From Promerops cafer (taxonomy: Eukaryota; Chordata; Aves; Passeriformes; Nectariniidae): a stretch of DNA of 64,000 bases. The position numbers were made by a program, and so were the translations under genes. How positions within the stretch are numbered: the stretch's first letter is position 1; each line of letters begins with the position of its first letter. Below, one piece after another: positions 1 to 12,240 of the stretch. The notes beneath the pieces are model-generated. The model saw only the letters and a list, made by a program, of their open reading frames with translations. It did no database searches and was not told where the DNA came from. The stretch covers positions 62,251-126,250 of the forward strand of contig VZSE01008797.1 in assembly GCA_013398275.1 (NCBI GenBank), written 5' to 3'.

Positions 1-3000
1 CCTCTTGTCACAGCTGTCAACTGGCAGTTCATTGTGTGCTGCTGCAGAGATTAGCAGGGAACAAACCCCATGGCACCTCAGCCTGGCGGGATCAGGGCTG
101 CAGGACCCAATGGTGCCATGCTGAGATCCCACACCAGAGCTTTAGAGAACCACACCCAGCTCCTGCAGCTGCAAACATCCAGGGAAGGGGCAAAGGGAAA
201 AATAAAAATAGGAAAGATGGGAGAAGAACCAAGACAAAGACACAGAGAGGGACAATCTTATGCAAAAGCATGAAGGGTGACAGTAAGACAAGTGTGCGAT
301 GAAGACACAGCTAATGCTGGCAATTGGTGCTAGTCAGGAGATGTCCTACACCCAATTAGGTACCTGAGTACTTAAATTAACAAGTTTGAATAGCCTCAAA
401 AAACCACTATTTATCACACCACTCATCTTGCAACAGCTGCTGAACTCCACTCCTTATCAACCCCATCCTTTAAGACAAGGGAAAGAGGTGGGGGAAGAGC
501 TCTACCCTCACACCAAAGGATGTTTAACTTCCACAGGGTCAAGTTTAAGGTGATCCTAAGGCAGCACTTCCTGTGCTGATGGTTCCATGCCAGTATCTGA
601 CAGAGACAGGTTCCCATGGAGCAGGGCCAGCTTTTGAGAGAGGGTGCCATCAACTGAGTCACAGCAACAAGATGGGTAGGACTGAACAGAGCTGCGAGAG
701 CCAGAGACAAGTTAGTTGAAAGTGTTATGCTAATTGTTCTCCATTAATTTCAGCTACACTGGGAACAGACAGGCTTTCAGATACACCTTTTTTTAAAGAT
801 CTGTGGACAGAAATTTGGCCATATTAAGATTTGAAAATATATAATATCAAGCAAACTTGAAATAAGTTGAAAGTCAAAATGTTATTAGATTTCCAGACAA
901 ATGCAGACAATGAAAATAATTTGTATCTACAAGTTGCAAAAGAGTTTTCCATAAAGGCAGACAACAAAAATAAGGAATTTGAATCCTACAGAGTACACTG
1001 TTATCAAACAGAGCCCAAAATGAGGCTGATTTTCAAACACTATAGAAGGTTTTTCTCTTAGTGTAAAACTGATCATATCTTTTCAATAAAGCTTACAGAA
1101 CTCTTGCTCCAATATTAAGTTTGACATGTGAACAGTTTAATTCAATGAATTCTTGGAATATATTGATCATGCTGAACACAGTAACCTCGGCGTGTCACCA
1201 TTTATAGAACACAAACAGTCCAGAAAATAAGTCCCCAGCTCCCTATTCCTTCTGCCACTCTCAGGGGGTTTTAACCTATACATAGTTACCATAATTTTAA
1301 TGTTAATCTTGTTCTTGGAACAACTCATCTTTTACCCATCCCTCTTCCACTATTTACAGAAAAAAGTCTTAAAAATTAAAAATAACTATTTTCACTTTCT
1401 AGTCAGTTTCACTTTCACATCAAAACACATTGAATTAGAACAAATAAATTCAGTTACAGTAAAAACATGAAATTATCTACAAGTTGAAAAGCACACCCTC
1501 ATTTTGTAAGAACACAATGCTTTTGCAGACTGTACACCCTCGGGAAAAAAGTATCATAGAAGTTTTTGGAGGTCTGCCCTTTGGATAAACATCTATAGGT
1601 CTTCCTCCTCCTCTCTTACACATTGTACTCAGTGGGGCAATCCCTTCTGCCATGGGAGAATTCTTCTGCTTCTTGGCAAAACTGGCTCCAGCACATCATG
1701 GCAGAAAGGGTTATGGAAGGAAGAGATCTGGAATTTGGACACGCAGCCCCCCATGCTGCTCTGAGAATTAATGGTAGCCAAACCAAGAACTTGCAAGGAA
1801 ATGAGAAACAGATGTTATCTAGTTGCTGAATGACCAAGTACAATGGATTTCAAATGCAAGGGATTAACTTTTGGACAATACAGAAAAGGCCACTGTCTTT
1901 CCAAAGGCAAAGGGGGAATTGCCCAGTTGCCTTAGAGAAATGCAGATTCTCGTTCATTTCAGCTCCCAATACTCAGGGTGGTTATTTAATATTGCTGTTC
2001 CACATGCAAGAAAAGCACTCATCTTGTTCAAGCCACCTCAAAGGTCATGCCCTTCATGAAACTTCAGGAGCACCTGGCACAGGGGACTCACGCTTTTTCT
2101 GGGCACAGATTAACCAGTCTGTTTCAGGCACAACTGGAAGAGTTTCAGTTCTTAGGATTACGTTTAGCTTCATCCCAGACACTTCCTTGATCAGAGGAAC
2201 ACAAAATAATCTGAGAATTGAAGTAACTGTAACAGAGGATTGCTTCAGAAAAGGGAAGCATGACATCTGAACAGGCATATTTACAAATGAGGAATTAAAA
2301 TGACTGGTTTAGCAATCAAGAATCTTAAAAGAACTTACAGTTTTCAACATCTGAATGCAAAAAGGAACACAAAAGAAGTTGGTTTCCTATTTCTGCTCAT
2401 TATATAATTTAATATATTCAACCAGCCCTCTTTTGTAAGAAGTGCATTTTAAAAGTGCATTTATTCCTTTACAGAAACAGAAGTGGAAAAAAAAGATTCA
2501 AGGAATAGTAGAGAAAGAAGGCAAAAGCCACGTATTTTTAAAAAGGGAAAGAAGTAACACACAGAAACAACAGGTAACTGCTGTCACTGTGGTGACCATG
2601 CCACAAACATGGCTTCCAGCCATTCCTTTCTACTGCTTTCAATCCCACTGACACCTTCAGACCCCCCAGTCTCCAGTAAGACAGATGCACACAGGTTCCT
2701 GCAGCTCCAAAAAGCTCTCTGGAATGCTGTAGGATTTCACTGGGAAACTCTGGTAACACAACTTTGTCCCCATGCACAACAAGGGCACAGCAGGTGTGGG
2801 GACCAACAGCCCCTCAGACACCAAAATTTTGACACCAACCCCAGAAAAAAAAAATCACAGTAATTTGATAAACAGGTCATACAGAAAGTAATCCAAACAC
2901 AGACCAAATTTTACCATAAAAAAAAAAACCCAAACCAAAAACCCCACACAGAACAGTTCTGTGTTCTGATCCAGTAAACTGAACTTCCATCTGCCTCCAG

Positions 3001-4610
3001 GCATTTCCAGGGCTGGGTTCTTTCCCAGCTGAAATCCTGCTTGAGGTTGCAAGAAGTATTCTAGCTGCAGAGAAAAATCAAGTAACTGTTTCATTGGTTC
3101 AGTGCTCAAAATAAAAACCCTTTTGTTGAAATTATGACTGCACAATATGGTACTTAAACACTCACAAACTAAATTAGTTCAGAAATATCATGAAATATTT
3201 GCTTTTGTTTTCAAGACTTGTTGACTCAGAGAGCTGCTGAAGAAAGGAAGCAGCACTGAGGCTACAAAAAAAACCACTCATAAATTAACAAACTGAATGG
3301 AAATAATTTCATTGCAGCTCTGCTTGCAACAGCTTCTCCCCCAGATTTGCTGAGCCACCCAGAAGCCTGTGGAGTATTACATTATAAAGTATCTTTGTAT
3401 TCACCAAATCTCTCAGCAGAGATATGTGCAAGCCACAGCAAAGGGCAGCACACAGCTTTTCCTAAATTCTCACCAAATTAATGAGTGTTTTTATTTAAGT
3501 GTAGTCCTGAATAAACCAAGTGGCTATAATATAACAGCTATATGAAACTTCAGTCTGGAGCCCCAAATAATGACTCTTCTTCCTCCCTCTTTAATTGATT
3601 TTCAGTTTTTAGCTTTAGGAACACGATATCCACATTTTAAGGGCATATTTAGGGTTCTTTTCCCATAGTTTAATTCCAGAATGTATGTAACACCAAGTGC
3701 ACAATGCAGAAGTACAAACACTGGCTTATCACTTCACAAACATGTCCAAGGCCTGAGTGCCAGTATCCTCACTGAGAATTCAGTAATGAAACATTTTGGG
3801 AAGTTTTTTTGATATAATTCAAGACAGAAGTTCATTAATTTCTTGGGAATACAATAAAAATATTAGTGTGTTCCACTACACGTTATAAAAACAATTTACC
3901 ATTTTAGCAATTTGAAATATTAACATGTTTCAAAATATAATAAGGTTAAATCACTGGATCAATAGATTTTTTGTAAAGAAGCTTCTGAAAATGCACCCTT
4001 TTCTTCTCCCCGTGAAAACTACACAGAATGCTTTAAGAAACTTACATTTTCGACCCCAGCTGCTCCCTACTTATTTGACTCCAGGAAGTAAGGACCACCT
4101 ACAGTTCAAAAAACCTGAAGAATTTAAGGCTGAGTAAAAAGAATAAAGATCGTTCAGCAGTTTGAACCACTATCAGATACTTTTTTCCCAAAGGTCTGCA
4201 TCGTGGAAAGAAAAACAGCCACACATTTGGAATCTGAGGGATGGTTCAGCTTTCTTTCAACAGAGTAAATGCCTCATTTATCATTTAACAAAGCAGTTTT
4301 TCAGGCTCCCTGAAAGTTCTTTTCAACTTCTGTCTGTTTTCAGACTAGGTGAACTTTGTATCTCATTACTCTGACTCTGGAAGCAGAGCATGTACATTAA
4401 AGAAACGTAACGTTATCAATCCACCACATGAAGAAAAAAAAACATGCCCGCAGCTTGATTTGTAAGCACAGCCTGAATTATATGAAAGTGAAACTGAGTA
4501 GAAAAAGGGATCAAATGGCTGCCTACACTGTCAGGATTCTTATTGCTCAATTCATTAATTCTTAAGGCCAGATAGGCATCAAAACCAGCAGTTTCAGACT
4601 CTAACGGCCT
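1..4610. other. Gene-free AT-rich stretch, no exon recognised
   Basis: I see no convincing coding exon here on either strand. Open frames are short and lack family motifs. The DNA is AT-rich, with many short A and T runs (for example near 2,845, 2,920 and 4,430) and no CR1 or LTR piece that I recognise. Because it lies beside the CpG island at 4,620-5,480, it may be the first intron of a minus-strand gene starting there or at 9.2 kb. That is inference from position, since no splice pair could be anchored by protein similarity. Confidence 0.5.
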
Positions 4611-4619
4611 CTAGGGAGT

Positions 4620-5480
4620 TAAGGAAGGAGGGAGGAACAAGGCCGCCTGCGAGGCCGCGGCTGCCGCCAGCAGCGGTGGCAGGGCGCAGAGGAGAGCTCC
4701 AGGCAGCGGGAAGCGCGGTGGAGCTGGGTCACGGCTGCAGCGCCGAGAGGCCGAGCGGGAGCCGCTGTCCCTGGGCCCGGGGGGCGGCGGCGGGGAGGTC
4801 GGGGCTTTGTTCGGGCCCGGCGCGCCCGCAGTTCCGGCTGGCGGCGGGCNNNNNNNNNNNNNNNNNNNNNNNNNNNNNNNNNNNNNNNNNNNNNNNNNNN
4901 NNNNNNNNNNNNNNNNNNNNNNNNNNNNNNNNNNNNNNNNNNNNNNNNNNNNNNNNNNNNNNNNNNNNNNNNNNNNNNNNNNNNNNNNNNNNNNNNNNNN
5001 NNNNNNNNNNNNNNNNNNNNNNNNNNNNNNNNNNNNNNNNNNNNNNNNNNNNNNNNNNNNNNNNNNNNNNNNNNNNNNNNNNNNNNNNNNNNNNNNNNNN
5101 NNNNNNNNNNNNNNNNNNNNNNNNNNNNNNNNNNNNNNNNNNNNNNNNNNNNNNNNNNNNNNNNNNNNNNNNNNNNNNNNNNNNNNNNNNNNNNNNNNNN
5201 NNNNNNNNNNNNNNNNNNNNNNNNNNNNNNNNNNNNNNNNNNNNNNNNNNNNNNNNNNNNNNNNNNNNNNNNNNNNGCTCCCGCGGGGCAGCATGGGAAG
5301 GCGCGGGGGGCGGGGCGCGGCGGCGGCCACGCCTCCCGGCGGGAGGAGTGCGGGGCCCGGGACCGCGGGTTCGCGGCTCCCCTCAGGCGCTTCCGGGGAG
5401 CGGCACCGCCGCTGCGGGCTGTGCGCGGGTGTCCAAGGTATCCACGGTATCCACGATAGCCAGAGTATCCTCTGGTCCTC
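4620..5480. promoter_or_regulatory. CpG island interrupted by an assembly gap
   Basis: The sequence either side of the N run is extremely GC-rich and dense in CpG (4,625-4,849 and 5,277-5,440), in sharp contrast to the AT-rich DNA to the left. An ETS-like CCGGAAG core can be read on the minus strand near 5,390. Unmethylated CpG islands of this kind usually mark vertebrate promoters. Direction cannot be fixed because the centre is missing. By synteny with mammals, a minus-strand promoter for the neighbour of SIL1 (MATR3) is possible. No exon can be assigned, and open frames crossing the gap are meaningless. Confidence 0.7.
4850..5276. other. Assembly gap of 427 N
   Basis: A continuous run of N sits in the middle of the CpG island. 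GC-rich promoter DNA is often lost in short-read assemblies of bird genomes. The true length of the missing sequence is unknown, and a first exon could be hidden here. Confidence 0.99.
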
Positions 5481-6650
5481 ATGCTGTTTCTGTGTCCCAG
5501 GGCACGCTTACGGGCACCCAGCCCCGCCCAGCCCAAGGCCGCTCTCCTCAGCACAACGCCGGTGTCACCATCGCTAAAATATTCAAAATTCTGGGCTCTC
5601 GCTGGCTGTGAGGCTCGTTAGAAGATTCTGGTAGAAAGGCCCTGCAGCCGACGTGCGAGGCTGTGCTGTTCCTCTGGTCCAACATTGCCACCTTGTGCTG
5701 GATGAGGAGAGGTTCCTGCTCCGCTGCCCTCCTGAAATCCGTGAGCTGGGACCAAAGTACTCGTACAACCCCTCAAGTACTATTCATTATTTGGATTTCT
5801 TTCATAGTTAACATCTTTCTTCCCTATTTAATTTTTTGGCTAAAGAACCGGTCTCTCCATTAGCCTGGAAACCGCTGCATTCCAGCAGCTTTACAAGGTG
5901 AGGGTATGTATGTGAATTCAGGGAAAGCTCCAGGGAAAAGGAAAAATCTCCCTCTTCAATTCATCACAGGCTGATTTTTCTTCTCTGTAAGTGGCTGGAG
6001 AGCACAATGAAACAGTAACACAAGGTATTTTTAAAAAATGGAAGTGGTACAATATACTTATTGAAATAATACGGAAATGCTCAGAGAACAATCACAAGAA
6101 ATCCAGCTCTTAACAAGCTCAGGGTAAAAAAACAATTAAGTGCTCAAAAACAAGCCCATAAATCTCAGTTAACAATCCTCCTGTGCTGTGGTGCTGCAGA
6201 GCAGTAAAAGCAGAACAAATGCAAAGCAATCCAGCCACTTTTGCATAGTAGAAGTCATATATAGATTGCAAAATGTATGGTTCTCCTAAACGGAACCATA
6301 AATCACGTTGGCATTTCCCAAGTACGAATGCAGGTCCTGCTCCATTTCCTGGCTTTATTTCAGTGCCAGTCTTGGACCTCATGGGTTCTCTCCCAATTCC
6401 CTTTGCTGTCCTTTGCTCGAGGCACCAGAGCAGGGCTGAGGTGAATCACTCTGACCTTTATTGATCACCTTTGTGCTGCAGAAGGAGCTGCATGCTGCTG
6501 ACTGTCCCCTTCCTGCTGGAGGTGACACCCCGAGCTCCAGACCCCCGAGCCTGTGCTTGTGCTGACCACTGCAGAACCTTCAGGACATCCCTGGTTTTTA
6601 TTTTCCAGTCGTGCACAAAGATGAAAGCTGGACCTGCCCCGACCCAGAAC
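5480..6650. other. Non-coding stretch, nothing recognised
   Basis: Ordinary-composition DNA follows the CpG island. No coding exon, RNA gene or repeat could be supported. A short imperfect direct repeat of about 10 bases (core ggtatccac) lies near 5,437-5,460 at the island's edge. If a minus-strand transcript starts near 9.2 kb, this would be part of its first intron. Confidence 0.5.
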
Positions 6651-7060
6651 CCCCTGCCCTGGGCTGAGCCCCAGTGTGGGCAGCAGGGCAGGGGGGATTC
6701 TGCCCCTGTGCCCTGTGCTCAGGTGAGACCCCACCTGCAGAGCTACCCCAGCCCCGGGCCCAGCACAGGAAGGAGCTGGAGCTGCTGGAGCCGGGCCAGA
6801 GGAGGCACCAGGATGAGCAGAGGGATGGAGCAGCTCTGCTGGGAGGAAAGGCTGGCAGAGCTGGCATTGTGCACCTGCACAGGAGAAGCTTTGGGGTGAC
6901 CTCAGGGTGGCCTTGCAGGGCCTGAAGGAGCTCCAGGAAACGGAGAGAGACAATTTCCAAGGGCTGGAGGGACAGGACACAGGGAATGGCTTCCCAGTAC
7001 CAGAGGGCAGGGCTGGATGGGATATTGGGAAAAGAGCCCATATTCCCCATTTTTTGCCAC
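6650..7060 (+). mobile_element. CR1 non-LTR retrotransposon fragment
   Basis: The sequence reads as the 3' part of an avian CR1 element in forward direction. Landmarks in order are 'gattctgcccctgtg' near 6,697, 'ggagctgctggagc' near 6,777, 'ggcaggaaag'-type text near 6,842, 'ctggagggacaggacac' near 6,964 and 'gggctggatgggatattggg' near 7,010. It breaks off before the usual 3' tail. The same landmarks recur in the copy at 12,240-12,966, which supports a shared family. The element is non-coding and decayed, and the minus-strand frame of 240 codons over it is only its antisense. Confidence 0.85.
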
Positions 7061-9030
7061 ATTTGGGAATATCTGGTTCAGCAGCAGAGCCCTCTGACAC
7101 AGTGAGTGTTCCTTGGCTGCCAGCAGGCAGGACCCCCCCAGCATAAAGGCAGGAGGCACCCAGGGAAAGAGGAAAATTGCTGGGCACAACATAAATCCAT
7201 GGAAAAACCCTTGATCAGTTTTGCAGGTAGGATTTGTTCCTACAGAAACAATAGAACTCAGGCTTCAACCAGGAAAAACCTTTCTTCCCTAATGTTTAGT
7301 ATTTTAACAAGTATTCCCATGTGCAGTACAAAAACTGTACTGCAGTTTTTGCTCTGGATATTCAGGTGGCAGAAGAGCTCATGGCTAAACTAACAGTGTC
7401 AGGGACATTTAAGGAGCTTGGATTAATTCACAAACCCAGAGTTTCCCAGAAGACTGCATGGAATCCAAAGGGATCCAAATCTCACCTTGAAGAGAGCAAA
7501 ACACGCCTTCTGTTCCAACTTTTGCATTTAAATGCAATTTTTGTCTGAATTCCTGACAGTCATCTTGCCCCTCCCCACCAGTTCTGATGTATTTTACATA
7601 TTCATCAGCCTTTTCCAACCTTCCTTTGTGGGCTCAGTTCCCCCCAGGCCTAGGGATGAGGCACTAAAGCCTCTCCAGTTTCCCACAAGAATTCAACACC
7701 ACTCTCAAATCCTGCTGCACCCAACAGCCTTGTAAGATAATGAAAAACAAACTGAGCAAACTTAAATATAAATACGTTTAATTGAGGTCATAAAATGTAT
7801 TTTAAACAAGCAGTGAGATGAGATTAACAATAAATTGTACACATAATTCTTGCTATACCTTGCCCCAAACCACCTTTGGTGTTTACAATTTCTACATCCA
7901 CATCCTGAAAACAAATTCTTCTCCAGCTGCCCCATTTAAACTGTGGGCTCCAGGTTTCCATCTTCCCAATACCTTTCAAACAAGGACCTTTAAAGCACCA
8001 TCGACCACTCCTGCTGCTCCAGCAAGCCCCACACCAACAATTTACCTGTAATAAAAACCCAATAAAGACAGTTGAAAATAAGACCCCTATTCAACCCTTA
8101 GCACTGACCAGTTAATTAGCTGACATTCATTTTTATATAAAAAATGCACATTAAAGTATCTGCAACAGAATTTCCTATTTTCAGTGTGTTGTCTGCATCC
8201 AATCTAGGCTCTAACTCCATGGGCAGGAGTTACTCCACTCTCGGGCATGCAGAGTGCTGCCAAAACCTGGCACCACCGAGCACCAGGACGGCCCCGCTGG
8301 TGCCAGGAGAGCTCAGCAGCACCTTTCTCTCCCAGCAGCATAACACTGGCACAGGCACTGAGCAGCCACGGGCAGCTGACTACTGCTGGGAGAAAAAAAA
8401 CCACAACTGAGGGGTTTAGAGGGCAGAAGAAAGTGGAGGCACCTCTCTGGTGATGCCTCCTCATCAAGGCTTCGTCCAGCAAGAGGAATAGATAAGCTAA
8501 AACTATCGCTGGATAAACCACGTTGTTTCCACCCCGAAGACCTCAGGCTAGCACAGGAGCCAACAGAGGCCTATTAATTAAATCAAAACAGCAAAACAAG
8601 TATTTTTGCCCATTTCCCCTCTTTGGCTCATGGTCACACCTCACCCACGTTGCTCCAGAGCTCTCCCTGTGCCTCACGGGCAGGTTATCCCTTCACATCT
8701 CCTCCTCGGCTGTCCCAGCACAGCACAGCTCGGGGGTTTCACACACGACGGGGTCGGGTCACCTCAGGGCTGCTCCTTCGGCCGGCTCCCGGCCACCCCC
8801 AGCTCCGGGTCACCGCGATCCCCCCCATCGGCTGAAGGCCTAAAGAGAGGACAGCAGAAACATCGCAAAGAATCCATTAATTCCATCTGCATTCATAAAG
8901 CTCAACAGCAGCGGCCTGATAGAGGACAAAAGCCAGCAAACCGAGAGAAGGGCTGAGGAATTAGTGCTGAACAGCACAGCCGAGCAACATCCCCAGTCCC
9001 GGGGCACCGCTGACCGGCAGAAAGAGTTAA
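7060..9030. other. Non-coding stretch between CR1 copy and CpG island
   Basis: No coding exon can be supported. Reading the minus strand, a pyrimidine-rich acceptor-like site lies near 8,050, followed to 7,760 by unique sequence and an ATTAAA-type signal near 7,785. This could be a terminal exon of a non-coding transcript or chance. In mammals the interval between the two MATR3/SNHG4 promoters carries the H/ACA snoRNA SNORA74. I could not recognise that RNA here by eye. Confidence 0.35.
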
Positions 9031-9310
9031 ATAAAAAATGTACTTCAAGTGGCGCCTTCCGTCCCCGGAGCCCCGGTCTCCGGCCCCGCTGCCGCCGGCA
9101 CCCGTGCCCCGTCCCCGCCTCACCTCATGGCGGCGGCGGCCCCTCAGGGCGGCGAGGCGAGGAAGCGCGGCCGGCAGGGCCGCTCCTTCCCCTCACGGCG
9201 GCGGGCGCAGAGAAGGGCCGGGCCCGCCCGCGCTGCCGAGGTGATTCCGCAGGCACCGCCCCGCTCGCTTCGGCCGCTCCCGCCGGGGCGGGGAAAAACC
9301 CTCGATAATC
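9030..9310 (-). promoter_or_regulatory. CpG island with likely minus-strand promoter
   Basis: CpG-dense, GC-rich DNA from about 9,050 to 9,300 is flanked by ordinary DNA. On the minus strand GC boxes (CCCCGCCCC near 9,287) are followed by a pyrimidine tract CCCTTCTCT at about 9,211-9,219. That tract resembles a 5' TOP start of the type used by translation-factor and snoRNA host genes. A strong donor follows at 9,118-9,123. The order supports transcription to the left, away from SIL1. The gene is unproven. MATR3/SNHG4 is the synteny-based candidate. Confidence 0.55.
9124..9219 (-). other. Candidate first exon, minus strand
   Basis: Read on the minus strand, the CpG island contains a GCC-rich leader ending in GCCGCCATGAG, directly followed by the donor gtgagg (plus-strand 9,118-9,123). 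The ATG at 9,128-9,126 is in a good Kozak setting and leaves two bases (AG) before the splice site. If translated, it would start a protein whose next exon must lie further left. It could equally be a short upstream ATG in a 5' leader. The 5' boundary is a guess based on the pyrimidine tract near 9,215. No protein family can be assigned from one codon. Confidence 0.4.
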
Positions 9311-9319
9311 AGTCACCGA

Positions 9320-9445
9320 GCGGTTTGGGCTGGGAGGGACTTTAAGGATTAGCTCGTCCCAGCCCCTGCCGTGGGCAGGGACACCATTCACTATCGCAGG
9401 TTGCTCCAAGCCCCGTCCAGCCCAGCCTAGCCGCTTCCGGCATCC
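9320..9445 (-). mobile_element. CR1 3' end fragment
   Basis: The plus strand reads 'gtttgggctgggagggact', then 'tgccgtgggcagggacacc', then 'caggttgctccaagccccgt'. This is the reverse complement of the avian CR1 3' terminus. Only about the last 130 bases are present. The insertion borders the CpG island at 9.0-9.3 kb. Confidence 0.85.
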
Positions 9446-9589
9446 CTGACAGAGCCAGAGCAGGAAACTCAGGATCTGTGGGGCTGGGAGAACTGAACTC
9501 AAGCACCAGCTCATGGGAAGCAGAGGGCTGGAGAGCCTGCCTCTCTGCTTGCCCCTGATGTGTCCCGCTTCAGGCACAGGAGGTAGAAG

Positions 9590-10135
9590 TGTGAGAAAAA
9601 CGAGGTTCACTTCTGGTAAAATAGAAAAGGTTTAATAAGAATAAAGACAATAGGAGACAGACATAAAGCAAATGGTTAATACGGCCGGGTGCCTCGGCAT
9701 TCAGCCAAGAAGCACACCTTAACTCCAAGAAGCATTCCCCTATATACGTTTTTACTAATTCCCCCCCTTTTTTCATCCTGTAAATCAGCATTTTCTCTTC
9801 TTCTTCTCTAAGTCTGCATCTTCTCATGTTGCTAGTCTGTGCATTCTTCTGATCAATAATTCTCCTGTATTCAACTGTCATTTCTTATCTGGACAGATGG
9901 ATCTCCTGTTTATTTTGTACTTCTCTGAGTTAGCAAAAGCTTTTCTTCACATCCTGCTATTCTGGTTTGTGTTACTGTCATCTTATCACATGGATAAGTC
10001 AGAAAAAAAGGTAACCTTACATATTTTAGTCACACAAAGGACCCACACGGCTAGCAATACATACTTAACTTACGAGATTACAAGCAACCAAAGTCACAAT
10101 TTAGACTAGATTCAAATACTTATCAATAACATACA
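9590..10135 (-). mobile_element. Probable endogenous retrovirus LTR (solo or partial)
   Basis: Read on the minus strand, this block has LTR architecture. It has an AT-rich U3, a TATA-like ACGTATATAGGG near 9,745, then the signal region 'CTTTATTCTTATTAAACC' near 9,640, and it ends in CCTCGTTTTTCTCACA at 9,590. TG and CA ends are possible at the coordinates given, but I could not find a matching target-site duplication, so the edges are approximate. No gag, pol or env reading frame adjoins it, so it is best read as a solo or broken LTR. The minus-strand frame of 103 codons inside is not a gene. Confidence 0.6.
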
Positions 10136-10139
10136 AATG

Positions 10140-12240
10140 TGAAAGCCAACTTTATTATATGTATTTATAACAAGTGTCAGCTCAGAAACAGCTGCCAGCA
10201 ACAAAAAACCCAGCCTTGAAATAAGCAGAGAAAAAGTGGTTCTGCCAAGTGCCTCGCTGGGAGAAGCACAATTCCACACCTCCTCTGGCCTCCACTGGAT
10301 GCCTTAACATCGGGCCCATGCTCTGTGTATCCATGTCCAGGCACAGCAGTGTAACTGTGACCTCCCTCGCTGAGGATCCATTCAAAGGAAGTTTTTCTCT
10401 GGGCTTTGTGCTCCAGTGAGACACTACAAGGCCTTTCCAGAAAGCCTGGCATCCCTCCCCCAATGCTCTTCATGTGCTAATGCTCTCAGAGCTCAGCAAT
10501 GAGCTCAGCTGGAGCTGTGCCTTGCCTCAGGCAATCATCCACTCCAGCACTGTCTTCTTCAAATGCTTCACGGTCTATTTTCAGCCCAAGACAGGCAGCT
10601 ATTCTTCCTGGATGTGGGGTGCTCCTCCCTGGCTCAGCCTGATCTTGCCTTGTCCCAGGAAGCTCTGGGCTTGTTGTGCCCAGGGAGACTGGTGCTGAGC
10701 AGAAGGAGCCCGGTGCTTCCCCTGCCAGTGATGAACCTGGTGAGGAACAGGTTTCCCAGCTATGCCCAGTGCAGCACAGCAAAAGCTGCCTGGTGGACAG
10801 ACAGGTAAGAGCAGACACAGAGCACTTCATGGGGGTCTCGCTGCCCTATCCCACACAGGGATGGATGATGACTCTGCCGAGACCCTAAGCCACAGCTTCA
10901 GCTTGGAACTCTTTCATTCACTGGTGCAGCATGAGGCCCAAATTAATATGCTTTGTCTCTTTTAATGAGACATTTTCAGCAGGATCAGGGTGATACTTCA
11001 AAAGCTTCCTGAATGCCAAATAACCGAACTCAGCAACTCTCAGTGCCAGGACCAGCCTCTCACTTCCCAGTATAGATTCCCTGTGTGCACAGCTTTTCCT
11101 CTGCTTGCTGGCCTCGGAGGGGGGCTCAAACAAGGGCCTGCATATTATTTGTGAGCTTCGGGTGAAAAGCATCAAACCAGATGAAACACAGAAGCTCTGC
11201 CATGGGAGTGAAGCCCTTTTCTGTCACAGGAATGTGCTCTCTGCATCAGCTGCAGCCAGTCCCTGTTGTTCATCTTGGCTTGGTGACAGCTAAACAGATC
11301 CTCCTTTTCTCCTGCAAGTGTTGAGTGGGGCCTGAAGGGACTGAGATGCTTTGTTCCAAGCCAGATTAGAGATATGAGTTACTACAAAACAAAAGCCCAG
11401 CTAGCCTTCAGGAGAGTTCCTCTAGTCTAGACACAGCCTCCCCTGAGCTCCCTGCATCCCAGCACAACCCTGCAGCTTGTGTTCAAAGCAACTCAACAGC
11501 TCCAGAAGCCTGGGTAACCCCTGTCGAGTGAATGCTCAGTTACAGCATAACGGAGGAATCACATCTGAGTGATTTTGCTCCCATAAATTAGCAGGATGGG
11601 TTAAACCAGGACATGAGCACTGTCTGCTGGCACAGTGCATCCACTCAAGAGATCTGCACTGGCATGGAGCTGTAATGCTTCAAAATACGTGTGCTCCAAG
11701 CCTGGGCTGGGACATCCCCCTGCGTAGCCGATGTCTGCAGCTTCTGTGGCAGCAAGAGAGATCCTTTACTGTCACCTCAGCCCTGAACACACCCGTGCCC
11801 AGGGCTCACTGCCTGCCCCACGTCACTGCTCACCTCCAGCTCTGGCACTGCAGGGTTGGTACTGTGATCCTTCCATACTGATCAGATTTTGGCTCAACAC
11901 CATTTGGCCACACCGTCAGTCACTGGAGAAAAAGACAGAGTAGTACCGTGGGAAGAGGAAGAAAATTCAGTAAACCTATGGAAGAAAAGATTTGTGGATG
12001 TACATCTTCATTTACCATGGTGGTCACCTCCAGCCCCACAGCCAAGCAGGTTTGGGCTCTGGTGAGAAGAACTTTTGTCCCCTCGGTGTCTGTCACGGCT
12101 GGGGACCATGCTGATGACACACTGCGGGTGTTTGTGCTCGCACTGCTCTATGTGACACCAGCCTTGCTCTGCTCCCACACAGCAGAGGTGGGGGGGCAGC
12201 CATGGCCTCGATGCTGCCTTTTCCTCTTTTGGGAGATTCA
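10140..12240. other. Intergenic stretch, nothing recognised
   Basis: Mixed-composition DNA with short chance frames on both strands. I saw no coding exon with a recognisable family, no RNA gene, and no clear repeat between the LTR at 9.6-10.1 kb and the CR1 copy at 12.24 kb. Confidence 0.5.

Noticed and set aside
4611..5611. Long open frames on both strands through the CpG island
   Set aside because: They cross 427 N, which are read as open codons. The real parts are GC-rich non-coding text in several frames.
6465..7187. 240-codon minus-strand frame
   Set aside because: It is the antisense of a CR1 fragment.
9570..9881. 103-codon minus-strand frame
   Set aside because: It lies inside an LTR and spans its poly(A)-signal region; not a gene.
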